A DNA stretch of 64,000 nt from Gemmatimonadota bacterium (GCA_022571515.1 JACZXQ010000012.1:1-64000); one strand, 5' to 3'; positions 53,183-62,437 are shown, numbered from the stretch's first letter. Made by a program: numbers and translations. Notes: a model not told the origin generated them from the sequence alone.

Positions 53183-53452
53183 TCAGCCCTGATCGCCGTC
53201 GCGCTGCTTCTTTTCGGCCGGTTTGGTAGAAACCGCAGTGCGGAAATGTGTCCGTACCGCACGCCGTTCGGAGGCACGTTTGGTGACCCGCATATAGTCG
53301 AGCCACATGAAGTGACGCTTCGCTTTGCGGGGATGCCCGGCCGAGGCTAGGCGGTGGTCGATCTCTTCACGCGTCTGAGTAAACTTGCCGACCCCGAGGT
53401 AGAGGCCCAAGACGAGAGCCGCGACACCTCCGAGGATCTTCAGGAAGAGAAT
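53183..53452 (-). CDS. Small membrane-anchored basic protein, non-ATG start (89 aa)
   Basis: The frame is open to a TGA about 14 codons before the TTG at 53410, and it extends upstream through a membrane helix (LFLKILGGVAALVLGLYLGVG). AAGGAGG lies 9 nt upstream of an ATT at 53452, which I take as the likely start; CTG or TTG downstream are alternatives. The soluble tail has TREEIDHRLASAGHPRKAKRHFMWLDYMR and a basic C-terminus. Family not named, but the pattern looks conserved. The rare start codon should be checked. Confidence 0.6.
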   Translation of the reverse strand: MLFLKILGGVAALVLGLYLGVGKFTQTREEIDHRLASAGHPRKAKRHFMWLDYMRVTKRASERRAVRTHFRTAVSTKPAEKKQRDGDQG

Positions 53453-53478
53453 TTTCGCCCGCCTCCTTCAACAGCCTT

Positions 53479-53625
53479 CTATGCCTTCCCCACGGACTCC
53501 AAGAAAAGCAGGACGACGCCGACGGAGAGTATGATCGGCACCACGTTGGTGCCTACGGCGATCATGGCGACCACCGTCCAGAAGACGATGTGTGTGAAGG
53601 TATATCCGCCCGGGAGCAGGTTCAT
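53479..53625 (-). CDS. 48-aa membrane protein
   Basis: ATG at 53625 preceded by GAGGA at 5 nt, TAG at 53479. Two hydrophobic segments: TFTHIVFWTVVAMIAVGTNVV and IILSVGVVLLFLESV. Too short for most gene callers. Sits between the TerB-like gene and the basic membrane protein in the same direction and may be part of that operon. No family recognised. Confidence 0.65.
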   Translation of the reverse strand: MNLLPGGYTFTHIVFWTVVAMIAVGTNVVPIILSVGVVLLFLESVGKA

Positions 53626-53703
53626 GTCGTTCCTCGTAAGCGTTCAAAGCCCAGCGCCGTCAAAAGAATATGGCGTCGCTGGTCGCTGTCTTCAATGGCA
53701 GCC

Positions 53704-54198
53704 TCAATCGATTCGGTCGGGCGGCGGCGGCTCAGGGGCATCGCCGGTGGCGGCATGAAGGCGTTTGCGCACCTCCGCCAGGTACCCGGGCGCGATGTCG
53801 AGGAGCTTGCATACCTTGCGCATCAGGTGATCCTCTCGGTTCGAGAGTTCGCCGTCCGAGTAAACGAGGCCCCACATTACCTCCACGAGAACCATCTTCT
53901 GGCCCAGCGAATAGTTCGCCTTGATCAACTTCGTGAACTGCCAGAGATCGACCGCGTTGGCCCTCTCCTTCTCGGCGAGCGCGATGAGTTCGGCCGCCTG
54001 ATCTTTATCCAGGCCATACTGCCTGCGGATCGCCCCCTCCAGGTGCTGGGCCTCGTCGTCGGTGAACTCCTCATCCGCATGAGCCAACTCCAACAAGAGA
54101 GCGCACGCCGCAAGGCGAATGTCGTGTTCGGGCACCGCTTCCTGTTGAGGATCCGGCGCCATCGAGGATCCAAAAAACGATTTGATGGCATCAAGCAT
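53704..54198 (-). CDS. TerB-like protein
   Basis: 164 aa, cytoplasmic. Central region AACALLLELAHADEEFTDDEAQHLEGAIRRQYGL and VLVEVMWGLVYSDGELSNREDHLMRKVCKLLDIAPGYL match the TerB/DUF533 helical fold with its two acidic metal-binding loops (HADEEF, YSDGEL). N-terminus has a Ser/Pro linker. The family is associated with tellurite and metal-stress contexts but many members are of unknown role. Confidence 0.8.
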   Translation of the reverse strand: MLDAIKSFFGSSMAPDPQQEAVPEHDIRLAACALLLELAHADEEFTDDEAQHLEGAIRRQYGLDKDQAAELIALAEKERANAVDLWQFTKLIKANYSLGQKMVLVEVMWGLVYSDGELSNREDHLMRKVCKLLDIAPGYLAEVRKRLHAATGDAPEPPPPDRID

Positions 54199-54481
54199 GG
54201 TTGAGCACGGCTATGTGTCGCGGGAGGAAGAGGCCGTTGTCAGACTAACGCCCACAGGTGGTACAAGCCAGCGAACTCTCATTCCATGGCTCGGCCTGAG
54301 CCTTGCGGGACCACCCCCGCCAGCCACTCCCCCCTGCGGAGTGACCGCCCTCTCTCATGAAATCGAGTCTCCCTGAGGCGGGTGAGCCCCTGTCAGCCCG
54401 GCGGTGCCTCCTCTGCGCGCAACAGGCGTTAGATTCTTACCGCACCACGCCCACTCCAATCCCACTCCAGCAGCGCAGACC

Positions 54482-54982
54482 ATGGCCAAGAACGCATCCT
54501 TCGACATCACCACCGGCGTCGACCTCCAGGAGGTCGACAATGCAGTGAACCAGGCGATCAAGGAGATCCAGACGCGTTACGACTTCAAGGGAACCGATTG
54601 CAAGATCGAATTCGACCGTGCGGCCCCCGCTATCAAGCTGGATGCGAATGACCAGTACCGGCTCGGGCAGCTCCTACAGGTCGTGCGAGAGAAGCTGACT
54701 CGCCGCAAGGTGCCGCTGAAGAACCTCGATCAGGGCCAGGTCGAGATGGGCACGCTGGGTCGTGCGCGTCAGGTCCTGGCGCTCAAGCAGGGGATCGACC
54801 AGGAAACCGGGAAGAAGATCGTCAAGGACATCAAGGGCGCGGGCTACAAGAAGGTCCAGGTGCAGATCCAGGGCGACGAACTGCGGGTGACGGCGCCATC
54901 CCGAGACACGCTTCAGGAGATCATTGCGTTTACGAAGGGCAAGGATTACGGCGTGGAGTTGACGTTCGGGAATTATCGGTAG
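54482..54982 (+). CDS. yajQ: YajQ family cyclic-di-GMP/nucleotide-binding protein
   Basis: 166 aa, family length. The ATG at 54482 gives AKNASFDITTGVDLQEVDNAVNQAIKEIQTRYDFKGTDCKIEF; strongly conserved DRAAPAIKLDANDQYRL and PLKNLDQGQVEMG blocks. YajQ has two ferredoxin-like folds and binds c-di-GMP in some species. The start region lies in a 21-bp palindrome (54518-54538). Convergent to the ABC permease gene across about 40 nt. Confidence 0.93.
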   Translation: MAKNASFDITTGVDLQEVDNAVNQAIKEIQTRYDFKGTDCKIEFDRAAPAIKLDANDQYRLGQLLQVVREKLTRRKVPLKNLDQGQVEMGTLGRARQVLALKQGIDQETGKKIVKDIKGAGYKKVQVQIQGDELRVTAPSRDTLQEIIAFTKGKDYGVELTFGNYR

Positions 54983-55021
54983 GTCGGTCGCCGGTCCCAT
55001 AGGAGCATCCCCTGCCGACTC

Positions 55022-56722
55022 CTACTCCTGGAGCCGTAGCTTCCGCACACCCGCCCTCAGGGGCAGCACTACCGCGACCACGGTGAGCAGTGCCGCGCCC
55101 GTACCTCCCAGAATCAGGGGCACGATTCCAGCGCTGGTCGGATCGCCATCCCGGAGGCCCGCAGCGAGGATGAGGTAGACGGGCCACGCGAGAATGCCGA
55201 CCACTCCCACCAGGTAGGTCACGGAGGCCATCATGAACAACAGGCCGCCGAACGAGGTCGGTATCTCGGCCGTATTCTCGGTCTCGAAGTTCGGAAAAAG
55301 GGCGCCGAACCCCAGAGCGAGAGCCGTAATCGCGAACGTGATCCCAATCATCGCGACGGTCGTGACGCCGAGAATCAGAGGCAGGGCGTCCAAAATGATA
55401 TTGGTGAGCACGATGAGCGGTAAAGCAACCAGTAGCAGCGGGATCGTGCCCACCCAGTATTTCGCCCAAAACAAGGTTTTGATGTCCAGCGGTGACGACC
55501 GCAGCAGCCACATCATGCGGCCTTCGATCGACATGGCCGGGAATACGAACCGGGCCGCGATCGCCGCAACCACGAAACCCGCCAATCCGAGGTTCAAGAA
55601 AGACACCACGTTGATCAGGAAGAACGAAACCTGCTCGCCGGTATAGAGCGGAAGCACCTTGATGTTGTAGACGTACACCACCACCAGCACCCCCAACAGG
55701 AGCAGTTGAGACCACTGCGTGGCGTCTCGGAAGAAGACCCGGATCTCCTTGGCGACGAGCTCGCGAACCTGTGGACTCGCGCGGGAGAGCAACCGATCCA
55801 CCAACCGTGAACGCGTACGCCCTTCCTTGCGCTGAGCGCCCTCCTGGGCCCGGGTGAAGCCATTATTGAAGAAACGCTGGTGCAGCCATGCGCCGCCAAC
55901 AAAAAACGCTGCGGCCGTACTCCAAAGCAGGAAGAACGGAAACGGATCGAAGAATCCGTTGAGGTGCGACATCAAGGCCTGGGCCACCCACTCGTTCGGG
56001 AGCCACGGCGATGTCGGACTCCGCAGCACAGCCATGAAGTCCACCAGGTCGCGGAACTCTTCCGGCCGCATGAGCCGCTCAGGTTTGAGGAATCTGAACA
56101 GGGTCACTACGGCGGCGGCGGCCAGAAGGCCCATGAGCGCGAGTAGGTCTCGTGTCCTTCGCGCCGGGAAGACGTTGACCAGTATCAGCGTAAAGGCGGT
56201 GCCGAGTACGGCCGGAAGCACCAGGTACGGGATCAGGGACGCAACGGCGAGCGCGTAGAAGCTTATCCCGGCGCCATAGACCACCCCGTAGGCGGCAAGC
56301 AACGGCACCGCCATGAGGGCCACCATCCACGAGGAGTCGACAATCGTCTCCGTGAGGCGTGCGCCGTAGAGCTTGAGCGGGTCGATCGGCGCAGCCATCA
56401 ACAGCTCCAGGTCCTTCGACAGGAAGAACGTGGAGAGCGCCGTAATCACGTTCGAGAGCAGCAGGATCATGAGGAACGTGAGCAAAACGAGCCCCAACAG
56501 CTTGCTCGCCAACAGGTCGCCGATACCCTGAGTACCCCGGAAATACAGCAACATTCGGAAGATGACGCCGAAGATGAAAGCCCAGAAGACGAGCCCAATA
56601 AATCCCAGGAGGAGCCATTTACCGAACCCGCCCCGCTCCGCGCGGGCCCGATTCACCTTGGATCGGACCTTGGGGCTGAGAAGCCCAAGAACCCCCGGCC
56701 CGCTCATGGTCGATCCGTTCAC
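55022..56722 (-). CDS. ABC-2 type transport permease
   Basis: 566 aa with about 12 hydrophobic helices in two groups. First residues from a GTG overlapping the ATPase stop; an ATG five codons later is the alternative. Conserved-looking motifs SNVITALSTFFLSKDLELLMAAPI and AIAARFVFPAMSIEGRMMWLLRSSPLDIKTLFWAKYWVG are typical of ABC-2 exporters of multidrug or surface-lipid type. Follows the ATPase gene in the same operon. Confidence 0.85.
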   Translation of the reverse strand: MNGSTMSGPGVLGLLSPKVRSKVNRARAERGGFGKWLLLGFIGLVFWAFIFGVIFRMLLYFRGTQGIGDLLASKLLGLVLLTFLMILLLSNVITALSTFFLSKDLELLMAAPIDPLKLYGARLTETIVDSSWMVALMAVPLLAAYGVVYGAGISFYALAVASLIPYLVLPAVLGTAFTLILVNVFPARRTRDLLALMGLLAAAAVVTLFRFLKPERLMRPEEFRDLVDFMAVLRSPTSPWLPNEWVAQALMSHLNGFFDPFPFFLLWSTAAAFFVGGAWLHQRFFNNGFTRAQEGAQRKEGRTRSRLVDRLLSRASPQVRELVAKEIRVFFRDATQWSQLLLLGVLVVVYVYNIKVLPLYTGEQVSFFLINVVSFLNLGLAGFVVAAIAARFVFPAMSIEGRMMWLLRSSPLDIKTLFWAKYWVGTIPLLLVALPLIVLTNIILDALPLILGVTTVAMIGITFAITALALGFGALFPNFETENTAEIPTSFGGLLFMMASVTYLVGVVGILAWPVYLILAAGLRDGDPTSAGIVPLILGGTGAALLTVVAVVLPLRAGVRKLRLQE

Positions 56723-57573
56723 GCGCCCTGGAGGCTGGCCACCACGTTAGCCATATCCTCGTTGCCGGTCACCTTCAGGAAGATCTCCTCCAGGTGAGCC
56801 TCTCCCGAATCGACCTGGTTTCGGAGGTCGTCCATGGTCCCCTGCGCGATGATATCGCCCTCCCGGATGATGGCGATCCGGTCGCAGACCGCCTCGGCCA
56901 CCTCCAGCGTGTGGCTGGACAGAAAGACCGTGCCCCCACCGTTCACGAACGCCCGCAACAGGTCCTTGAAGATCCGGGCCGACCTGGGATCCAACCCGAC
57001 CATGGGCTCGTCCACCACGATCAACTCGGGCTGGTGGATCAACGCTGATATGATCAGGAGCTTTTGGCGCATGCCGTGCGAATAGCTCTCAATCAGTTCA
57101 TCACGCCACTCGCTGAGGCTGAAGAGGTCGAGCAGCCCCGCGACCCGCTGTGCGGAAGCGGATTCGTCCTTGCCCCACAATCCCGCCACGAACCGAAGGA
57201 ACTCTCCGCCCGAGAGTTTCTCGTACAGGAACGGCCGGTCGGGAATGTAGCCGATGCGCGACTTGGCGCTCAGGGGGTTCGAAGCCAGGTCATCTCCCCC
57301 GATCTCGATACGCCCGCCCGATGGCTGGAGCACACCCGCGATCATGCGGATCGTCGTGGTCTTGCCCGCACCGTTGGGGCCCAGAAATCCGAGAATCTCC
57401 CCTCTGGGCACAACGAGGTCGATGCCGTTGACGGCCGTGAAGCTTCCGTAGCGCTTCACGAGGCCCTTGAGGAGCAACATCTCGGATGAGTCGTCGGGCC
57501 TGGGGACCTGCCCGTCCATGAGCGCGGCAATCTGTGCCCGCACCCGCTCACTTACATGCGAGGGACGGGTCAC
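56719..57573 (-). CDS. ABC transporter ATPase
   Basis: 284 aa from the GTG at 57573, chosen because it overlaps the previous stop (GTGA) with GGAGG 8 nt before; the upstream ATG (57744) gives a spurious long Arg-rich head. Walker A GPNGAGKTTT, signature YSHGMRQK (a variant of LSGGQ), Walker B LIVVDEPM and the switch His in SSHTLEVAE. Energises the permease encoded next. Preceded by a transglutaminase-like gene. Confidence 0.93.
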   Translation of the reverse strand: MTRPSHVSERVRAQIAALMDGQVPRPDDSSEMLLLKGLVKRYGSFTAVNGIDLVVPRGEILGFLGPNGAGKTTTIRMIAGVLQPSGGRIEIGGDDLASNPLSAKSRIGYIPDRPFLYEKLSGGEFLRFVAGLWGKDESASAQRVAGLLDLFSLSEWRDELIESYSHGMRQKLLIISALIHQPELIVVDEPMVGLDPRSARIFKDLLRAFVNGGGTVFLSSHTLEVAEAVCDRIAIIREGDIIAQGTMDDLRNQVDSGEAHLEEIFLKVTGNEDMANVVASLQGA

Positions 57574-59129
57574 GGACCGTCCTCCTCGGCAGAGGGCGCG
57601 TCCAGTACTTCGATGTTGAGCCGACCGATCAGGCGGATGATCTCGACCTGTTGCGCGAGCCCACCGATGACGAATCGAATGTGGGAGGCGTCCGCCGGAA
57701 ACTGGCCGAACGTGGGGTCCACGGCCACCCACTCGCCAAGCCATACCTCAGGCCATGCGTGATAGAAGAATGCCTCGTTGAGGTACACCAGTCCGACCGC
57801 CGTTCGGGCCGGCAAGCCGAGCGATCTCGCCATCGCCACGAACAGAACGGTATGCTCGTTGCAATCCCCTGTGCGCGATTCCAGAACCTGGACGGCGCTC
57901 GGCACAGAGAACGTGATGCTCTTCTCGAGCATCTGGTTGATGCGTAGGGTGAGCCGTTCGGCGGTCGCCCTCGGATCACGTGCCCATCGTCCTGCGATCT
58001 GGCGAGCAGCGTCGATGATGCGTTGGTCGTCGCTCTGAATCAGCGGTTCCGGCTCCAGCACATCTCGTAGATCCATGAGCTTGTAGGGCAGTTGGTACCC
58101 GGGGTCGACACCCGCCCGGGATTCTCGCCGCACGATCAGAGTGTCGCCCCTGAGCGTCTGACGCCCTCCGTCGAGTTGGAAACCCGAAAGATCGACGCCC
58201 GAGAGCCTGAAGCGCAGCTCGGCGTGCTCCTCCACCAAGCCCAGATCCACGTTGCTCTGGATCGCGGTCGCCAAGATCAGATCCTCGTCGATCGCCGCCA
58301 CCGTCATGCCTTCCATGTCCTCGGAGGCCTGCCGGGCGAGCTCGTATTCGGTCTTCTCCATGGTGAACCCCATGGGGCTCGAAGCACGCAAGATGCGTCC
58401 GTCATGGTCCACCCAGCTCTCCACCCGCACACCGCCATGCATCTCTGCGATCAGCCACGCCGGAACCGAGTCGTAGTGGGCAACGCTCCAACGCCCTGTC
58501 AGCGGGTCGAGGGAGGCGCTGTCCGGCACCAGCAGCGTGTCGTGCGCAAGGATCCGTATCTCCACGGCCCGCGTCGCGAGCGTGGAAGGATCGAACACGG
58601 GAAGGTGCACGGTGTTGCCGACCACCAACTCACCCGCCATGGCGATCCTGATGGGCATAGCCGCCGAGAAGATCGGCGGCTCGGCCATGCGGTACTCGAC
58701 CTCCTGCGTCGTACCGCCCGAGTTGAGCTCGACGCGCAACGTGGAATCGGCACCCAGCGTACCGATGACCTCGAAACGCCCGGCCTCCGACTCGAGTGAG
58801 AACGAGAACGATTCCATGACCAGGGCCGGGCTTAGGTGGACCTTCGTCCGAGCCACGACCGATCCGGTCAGGCCGAGCGCGAGAAGGTCGACGAACATCA
58901 TGTCCTCGAGATCGAATCCACCCTCCGGTATAGTATCCAGGCGCGATGTGGCCTGGCCGATCGTACGGTCACCCATCTTGAGCGTGTAGAAGCTCACGCC
59001 GGGAGCGAGCGCCATGGCAGCGGTGGTGAGTCGCGTGAGTTCCGGCTGGAAGTACTCGCGGCGCACATGCCAGCCCACCATGGTGATCCACGTGAGAATG
59101 ATGCCCATCGCGACGAGCTTTCGTGTCAT
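57570..59129 (-). CDS. Transglutaminase-like exported/membrane protein
   Basis: 519 aa with one N-terminal membrane helix (LVAMGIILTWITMVGWHV). Long beta-rich N-terminal part, then a transglutaminase-like fold at the C-terminus: catalytic Cys in RTGDCNEHTVLF (about 421), His in FYHAWPEVW (about 455) and Asp in VAVDPTFGQ (about 470), as in the arylamine/transglutaminase-like superfamily. Could crosslink or hydrolyse amides in the envelope; grouped with the ABC exporter genes by overlap. Confidence 0.85.
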   Translation of the reverse strand: MTRKLVAMGIILTWITMVGWHVRREYFQPELTRLTTAAMALAPGVSFYTLKMGDRTIGQATSRLDTIPEGGFDLEDMMFVDLLALGLTGSVVARTKVHLSPALVMESFSFSLESEAGRFEVIGTLGADSTLRVELNSGGTTQEVEYRMAEPPIFSAAMPIRIAMAGELVVGNTVHLPVFDPSTLATRAVEIRILAHDTLLVPDSASLDPLTGRWSVAHYDSVPAWLIAEMHGGVRVESWVDHDGRILRASSPMGFTMEKTEYELARQASEDMEGMTVAAIDEDLILATAIQSNVDLGLVEEHAELRFRLSGVDLSGFQLDGGRQTLRGDTLIVRRESRAGVDPGYQLPYKLMDLRDVLEPEPLIQSDDQRIIDAARQIAGRWARDPRATAERLTLRINQMLEKSITFSVPSAVQVLESRTGDCNEHTVLFVAMARSLGLPARTAVGLVYLNEAFFYHAWPEVWLGEWVAVDPTFGQFPADASHIRFVIGGLAQQVEIIRLIGRLNIEVLDAPSAEEDGP

Positions 59130-59138
59130 CTCTTCCCC

Positions 59139-59678
59139 TCAAGTCCCTAAAGCTTTGTCCCCACGCTCAGTGGCCTGTTGCCCTTGGAGTTCGACGAGGC
59201 CCTCGAACACCGCCTTCTCGTACTCGTTCGCAACAACGACGGTGGCCTCGCGAAGCGACTCGCCCGAATCCACGAACGCCTTGAGCACAGGCAGTATCAC
59301 CCGTGCAGACGTCTCGGCGTCGAGGCATCCAGCCCCCGTACCCAGGGCGGGAAGCACAACGCTCTCCACTCCCCAAGCACACGCCTGCCGGAGCCCGTTG
59401 GTCAAGGCCTTTCGTACACCGGTTTCCGTCACGGGCTCCTCCACGGACTCGATCACCAGGTGGATGATGAAGTCCGCGTCGAGGTCGCCAGCGGGGGTGA
59501 CAACCGCACCGCCGATCGGGAAGTCGCCCATCTGCTCGAGCCGTTCGATGATAGCCTCTCCAGCGCCCGAGCCCACGCGGCGCCCACCAGGCGTGAGGGG
59601 CTGGAGGTCCCACCGGACGGCCCGAAACACGGCCTGGGCAGACACCATCTCCAGATCCGCAATCTGAATGGAGATCAT
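59139..59678 (-). CDS. Macro-domain protein
   Basis: 179 aa. VDAQAVFRAV-like N-terminus, PIGGAVVTPAGDLDADFIIHLVI, and SVVLPALGTGAGCLDAETSARVIL, the glycine-rich phosphate loop and C-terminal helix of macro domains that bind ADP-ribose derivatives. Substrate specificity unclear. Overlaps a 39-aa gene at its start. Confidence 0.82.
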   Translation of the reverse strand: MISIQIADLEMVSAQAVFRAVRWDLQPLTPGGRRVGSGAGEAIIERLEQMGDFPIGGAVVTPAGDLDADFIIHLVIESVEEPVTETGVRKALTNGLRQACAWGVESVVLPALGTGAGCLDAETSARVILPVLKAFVDSGESLREATVVVANEYEKAVFEGLVELQGQQATERGDKALGT

Positions 59679-59794
59679 CGGTGCCCCAATTCGCCGACCC
59701 GCTTGTACATGCGCGCGGCCTCGTCCGGCTCACGCCGTTTGCGGGCTTTGCCCTTTCGACCGCTCCCCGAGCCCGACTTCTTGTCCTTAGACAC
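59675..59794 (-). CDS. 39-aa basic protein between macro-domain and cutA genes
   Basis: A GTG at 59794 lies inside the cutA stop region (cutA ends 59787) and the stop overlaps the macro start by 4 nt, so this frame is sandwiched by overlaps. The product is Lys/Arg-rich (SGRKGKARKRREPDEAARMYKRVGELGHR). No family recognised; overlaps on both sides argue it is translated, but it may be a non-functional remnant. Confidence 0.5.
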   Translation of the reverse strand: MSKDKKSGSGSGRKGKARKRREPDEAARMYKRVGELGHR

Positions 59795-60125
59795 CCTGTT
59801 TCCCCGCTCCCACCTCGGAGCGCACCCAGTCCAGGTAAGGCGCGTACCCCTCCACGACCGGCAAGCCGAGCACCTCGGGAACGTCGTACGGATGGAGGGA
59901 CGCCGCCCGCTCGACCAGAGCGCCGACGGCGGACCCGGTCGTCTTCAGTATCAAGAGAACCTCGGACTGGTCCTGCACCTCACCGTCCCAGTGGAAGATC
60001 GACATGAGTCCGGGCACGATGTTGGCGCAGGCGGCAAGCCTCTCTTCGACGAGCCGGCGGCCGAGCTCACGCGCCACATCCAGGTCGGGTACGGTCATCA
60101 GAACGACGCGAACCTCATCCGTCAT
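59787..60125 (-). CDS. cutA: CutA divalent-cation tolerance protein
   Basis: 112 aa, full family length. Core strands and motif LVEERLAACANIVPGLMSIFHWDGEVQDQSEVLLILKTT and a C-terminal VLGLPVVEGYAPYLDWV. Small trimeric protein linked to copper/divalent-cation tolerance. Shares the minus-strand run with the acyl-CoA synthetase upstream (4 nt gap). Confidence 0.95.
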   Translation of the reverse strand: MTDEVRVVLMTVPDLDVARELGRRLVEERLAACANIVPGLMSIFHWDGEVQDQSEVLLILKTTGSAVGALVERAASLHPYDVPEVLGLPVVEGYAPYLDWVRSEVGAGKQGV

Positions 60126-60129
60126 TGCG

Positions 60130-61983
60130 TCACCCGACGAACGTCGTCTGGTCGTAGGACTCTTCGTCGTAGAACGAGTCGATGAGCACCTTGTAGAGGG
60201 CGGACACCGCCCGCCGCTTGACCTTCTCGGTCGGGGTGAGCGTTCCGTCCTCTATGGTGAACGGCCTCTCCAGAAGTCCGATTTTCTTGGGGGTCTCGTA
60301 CCGGGCGAGCCCTCGCAGAGAATCGAAGACCTGGGCCTCCATCAGCTCATGCACCTCGTGACTGGATAGAAGGCTCCGCTTGTCCTCGAATTGGATGCCC
60401 ACCTTCTTGGCCCAGGACTCGAGGTTCGGGAAGCTCGGCACGATGAGCACGGAGCAGAAGTTCCTGCGATCGCCGAGCATCACCACCTGTTCGATGTAGG
60501 CATTGGTCTTGAGCCGATTCTCGATGGGTTGAGGAGCCACATTCTTACCGCCGGCGGTGACGATAATGTCCTTCTTGCGATCGGTGATTTTGAGTCTGCC
60601 CTCTTCGTCGACCTCCCCGATATCACCCGTATAGAACCAACCCTCTTCGTCGATCGCCTCGGCCGTGGCCTCGGGCCGCTCATAGTACCCCTTCATCACC
60701 TGCGGTCCGCGAACGAGGATCTCGCCGTCTTCGGCAATACGAATCTCGGTCCCGGGAACCGGCGGGCCCACCGTGCCGATCTTCAACGCATCGATGGTGT
60801 TGACGTTCGTCACGGGGCTCGTCTCCGTGAGACCATAACCCTCCAGGATCGGCAGCCCCACTGAGTAGAAGAACCGGTTCAACTCGGGCGCGAGGGGTGC
60901 TCCCCCGCTGATGAAGTACTTGATCCGCCCTCCCACCGCGGCGCGGATCTTACTGAAGACGAGCGTGTCCGCCAACCGGTACCGAAGCCTCACGAACATC
61001 CCCGGGGTTCGCCCTGCGAGCACTTCGTCTGCCCAGACGCCACCCACCCCGCAGGCCCACTCGATCAGCTTCTTCGTGAGGCCCTCGGCCTCCATGACTC
61101 CGTTGTAGATCTTCTCGTAAAGGCGCGGCACCGAGACGGCCACCGTGGGCCGCACGAGCTTGAAGTCGTCGGCCACCGTGGTCATCGAATGTGCGTACGC
61201 GATCGTCACGCCCGACGAGAAAAACAGGTAGTCCACCATCCGCTGGAAGACGTGCGAGAGCGGGAGGAAGCTCATGGTCGAATCGTCCTCCGTCAGTGGA
61301 AGGTGCGACGAGGACGCCTGCACGTTCGACCAGAGGTTGTTGTGCGTGAGCATCACACCTTTCGGGTCTCCCGTGGTACCGGAGGTGTAGAGGATCGTCG
61401 CCACATCATCGGGTTCAGCCTCCAAAGCTGCTGTGCGGAATGCCTCGGCGGTCACCCCCTCGATGGCCTCCTTCCCCTGGGCGAGGAAGTCGGTCCATGA
61501 GATCACCCCGTCGGGCAGCTTGGGCGGGGCATCGAACACCACGATCTGCGGAGAGCCCTCGACCTGGGAGCGGGCGGCGACGGTTTTCTCCATCTGCACG
61601 GCCGAAGATACGAAGACCACCGAAACCCCGGAGTTGTCGAGGATGTAAGCCACCTGCGGCACTGTGAGCGTGGCGTAGATCGGCACATCCCATACGCCCG
61701 CGCAGATGCACCCGTAGTCCGCCAGGGCCCATTCAGGGCGGTTCTCCGACAGGATCGCGGCGCGGCCACCCCGCTCGAGCCCGAGCGCGCGGAGACCGCC
61801 CACCACGGTGCGCACCTGTTCGAGAACCTCCCCGCATGTGATGTCGACGAGTCTGGCGCCCTCGTCCGGGAAATACCGAAACGCCACCTGCCCACTTCGC
61901 GCTTCGACCCTCGCAAGGAAGAGCTGCGCTAGCGTTCCAGGGGTGGGGCTGGTCGGGTCGGACGTGTGATTCAGGGTCGCCAT
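60130..61983 (-). CDS. fadD: Long-chain acyl-CoA synthetase (AMP-binding)
   Basis: 617 aa. AMP-binding core: YTSGTTGDPKGVMLTHNN (about residue 198), GYGLTETSPV, and TGDIGEVDEEGRLKITDRKKDIIVTAGGKNVAP toward the C-terminus, matching long-chain acyl-CoA synthetases of the FAA/FadD15 type. Activates fatty acids with ATP and CoA. Chain length cannot be told. Confidence 0.9.
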   Translation of the reverse strand: MATLNHTSDPTSPTPGTLAQLFLARVEARSGQVAFRYFPDEGARLVDITCGEVLEQVRTVVGGLRALGLERGGRAAILSENRPEWALADYGCICAGVWDVPIYATLTVPQVAYILDNSGVSVVFVSSAVQMEKTVAARSQVEGSPQIVVFDAPPKLPDGVISWTDFLAQGKEAIEGVTAEAFRTAALEAEPDDVATILYTSGTTGDPKGVMLTHNNLWSNVQASSSHLPLTEDDSTMSFLPLSHVFQRMVDYLFFSSGVTIAYAHSMTTVADDFKLVRPTVAVSVPRLYEKIYNGVMEAEGLTKKLIEWACGVGGVWADEVLAGRTPGMFVRLRYRLADTLVFSKIRAAVGGRIKYFISGGAPLAPELNRFFYSVGLPILEGYGLTETSPVTNVNTIDALKIGTVGPPVPGTEIRIAEDGEILVRGPQVMKGYYERPEATAEAIDEEGWFYTGDIGEVDEEGRLKITDRKKDIIVTAGGKNVAPQPIENRLKTNAYIEQVVMLGDRRNFCSVLIVPSFPNLESWAKKVGIQFEDKRSLLSSHEVHELMEAQVFDSLRGLARYETPKKIGLLERPFTIEDGTLTPTEKVKRRAVSALYKVLIDSFYDEESYDQTTFVG

Positions 61984-62022
61984 GTGTGTTTCTCCGCTTG
62001 CCTTCGAGCACCTTGCAGCCCG

Positions 62023-62436
62023 TCAGGCCTGCTCGACCCGAATATCGATTTCGACGTCCTGCCGTAGTGTGTGCATCACGCTGCAGTATGTCTCCCGGGA
62101 CAACGCCACGGCCCGCTCGACTTTGGCGGCGTCTTCGGGGCCCGGACCGGAGAGACGGAATACCATCTCGATACGTGTGTAACGACGCGGGGGCTCGGCC
62201 GCTCGCTCCCCCCCCACCGAGACTTCGAGCCCGTCCAGCGGCACTCGGGACTTCTCCAAGATAGTCCGGATATCGGCCGTCATGCACCCGGCTAACGCCA
62301 GAAGCAGCGTGTCCATGGGAGACGGACCCTGACCGCTGTCGCCGTCGATCGTGATCGAGCCACCGGACGCACCGCTCCCCTCGAACACGAGGTCCTCACC
62401 GGACCACCGTAGGGTGACGTGTTTGATATCGGACAC
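62023..62436 (-). CDS. OsmC-family peroxide reductase/thiol protein
   Basis: 137 aa from GTG 62436; the frame also runs 12 codons upstream to a TTG (62472) through the repeat element, which I consider less likely. Reactive cysteines in LALAGCMTADI and ETYCSVMHTLR. OsmC/Ohr-like fold: small thiol-based peroxidase or related protein. The start codon lies 2 nt from a MITE-like element, so the element may supply or disrupt its upstream signals. Confidence 0.85.
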   Translation of the reverse strand: MSDIKHVTLRWSGEDLVFEGSGASGGSITIDGDSGQGPSPMDTLLLALAGCMTADIRTILEKSRVPLDGLEVSVGGERAAEPPRRYTRIEMVFRLSGPGPEDAAKVERAVALSRETYCSVMHTLRQDVEIDIRVEQA

Positions 62437-62437
62437 G

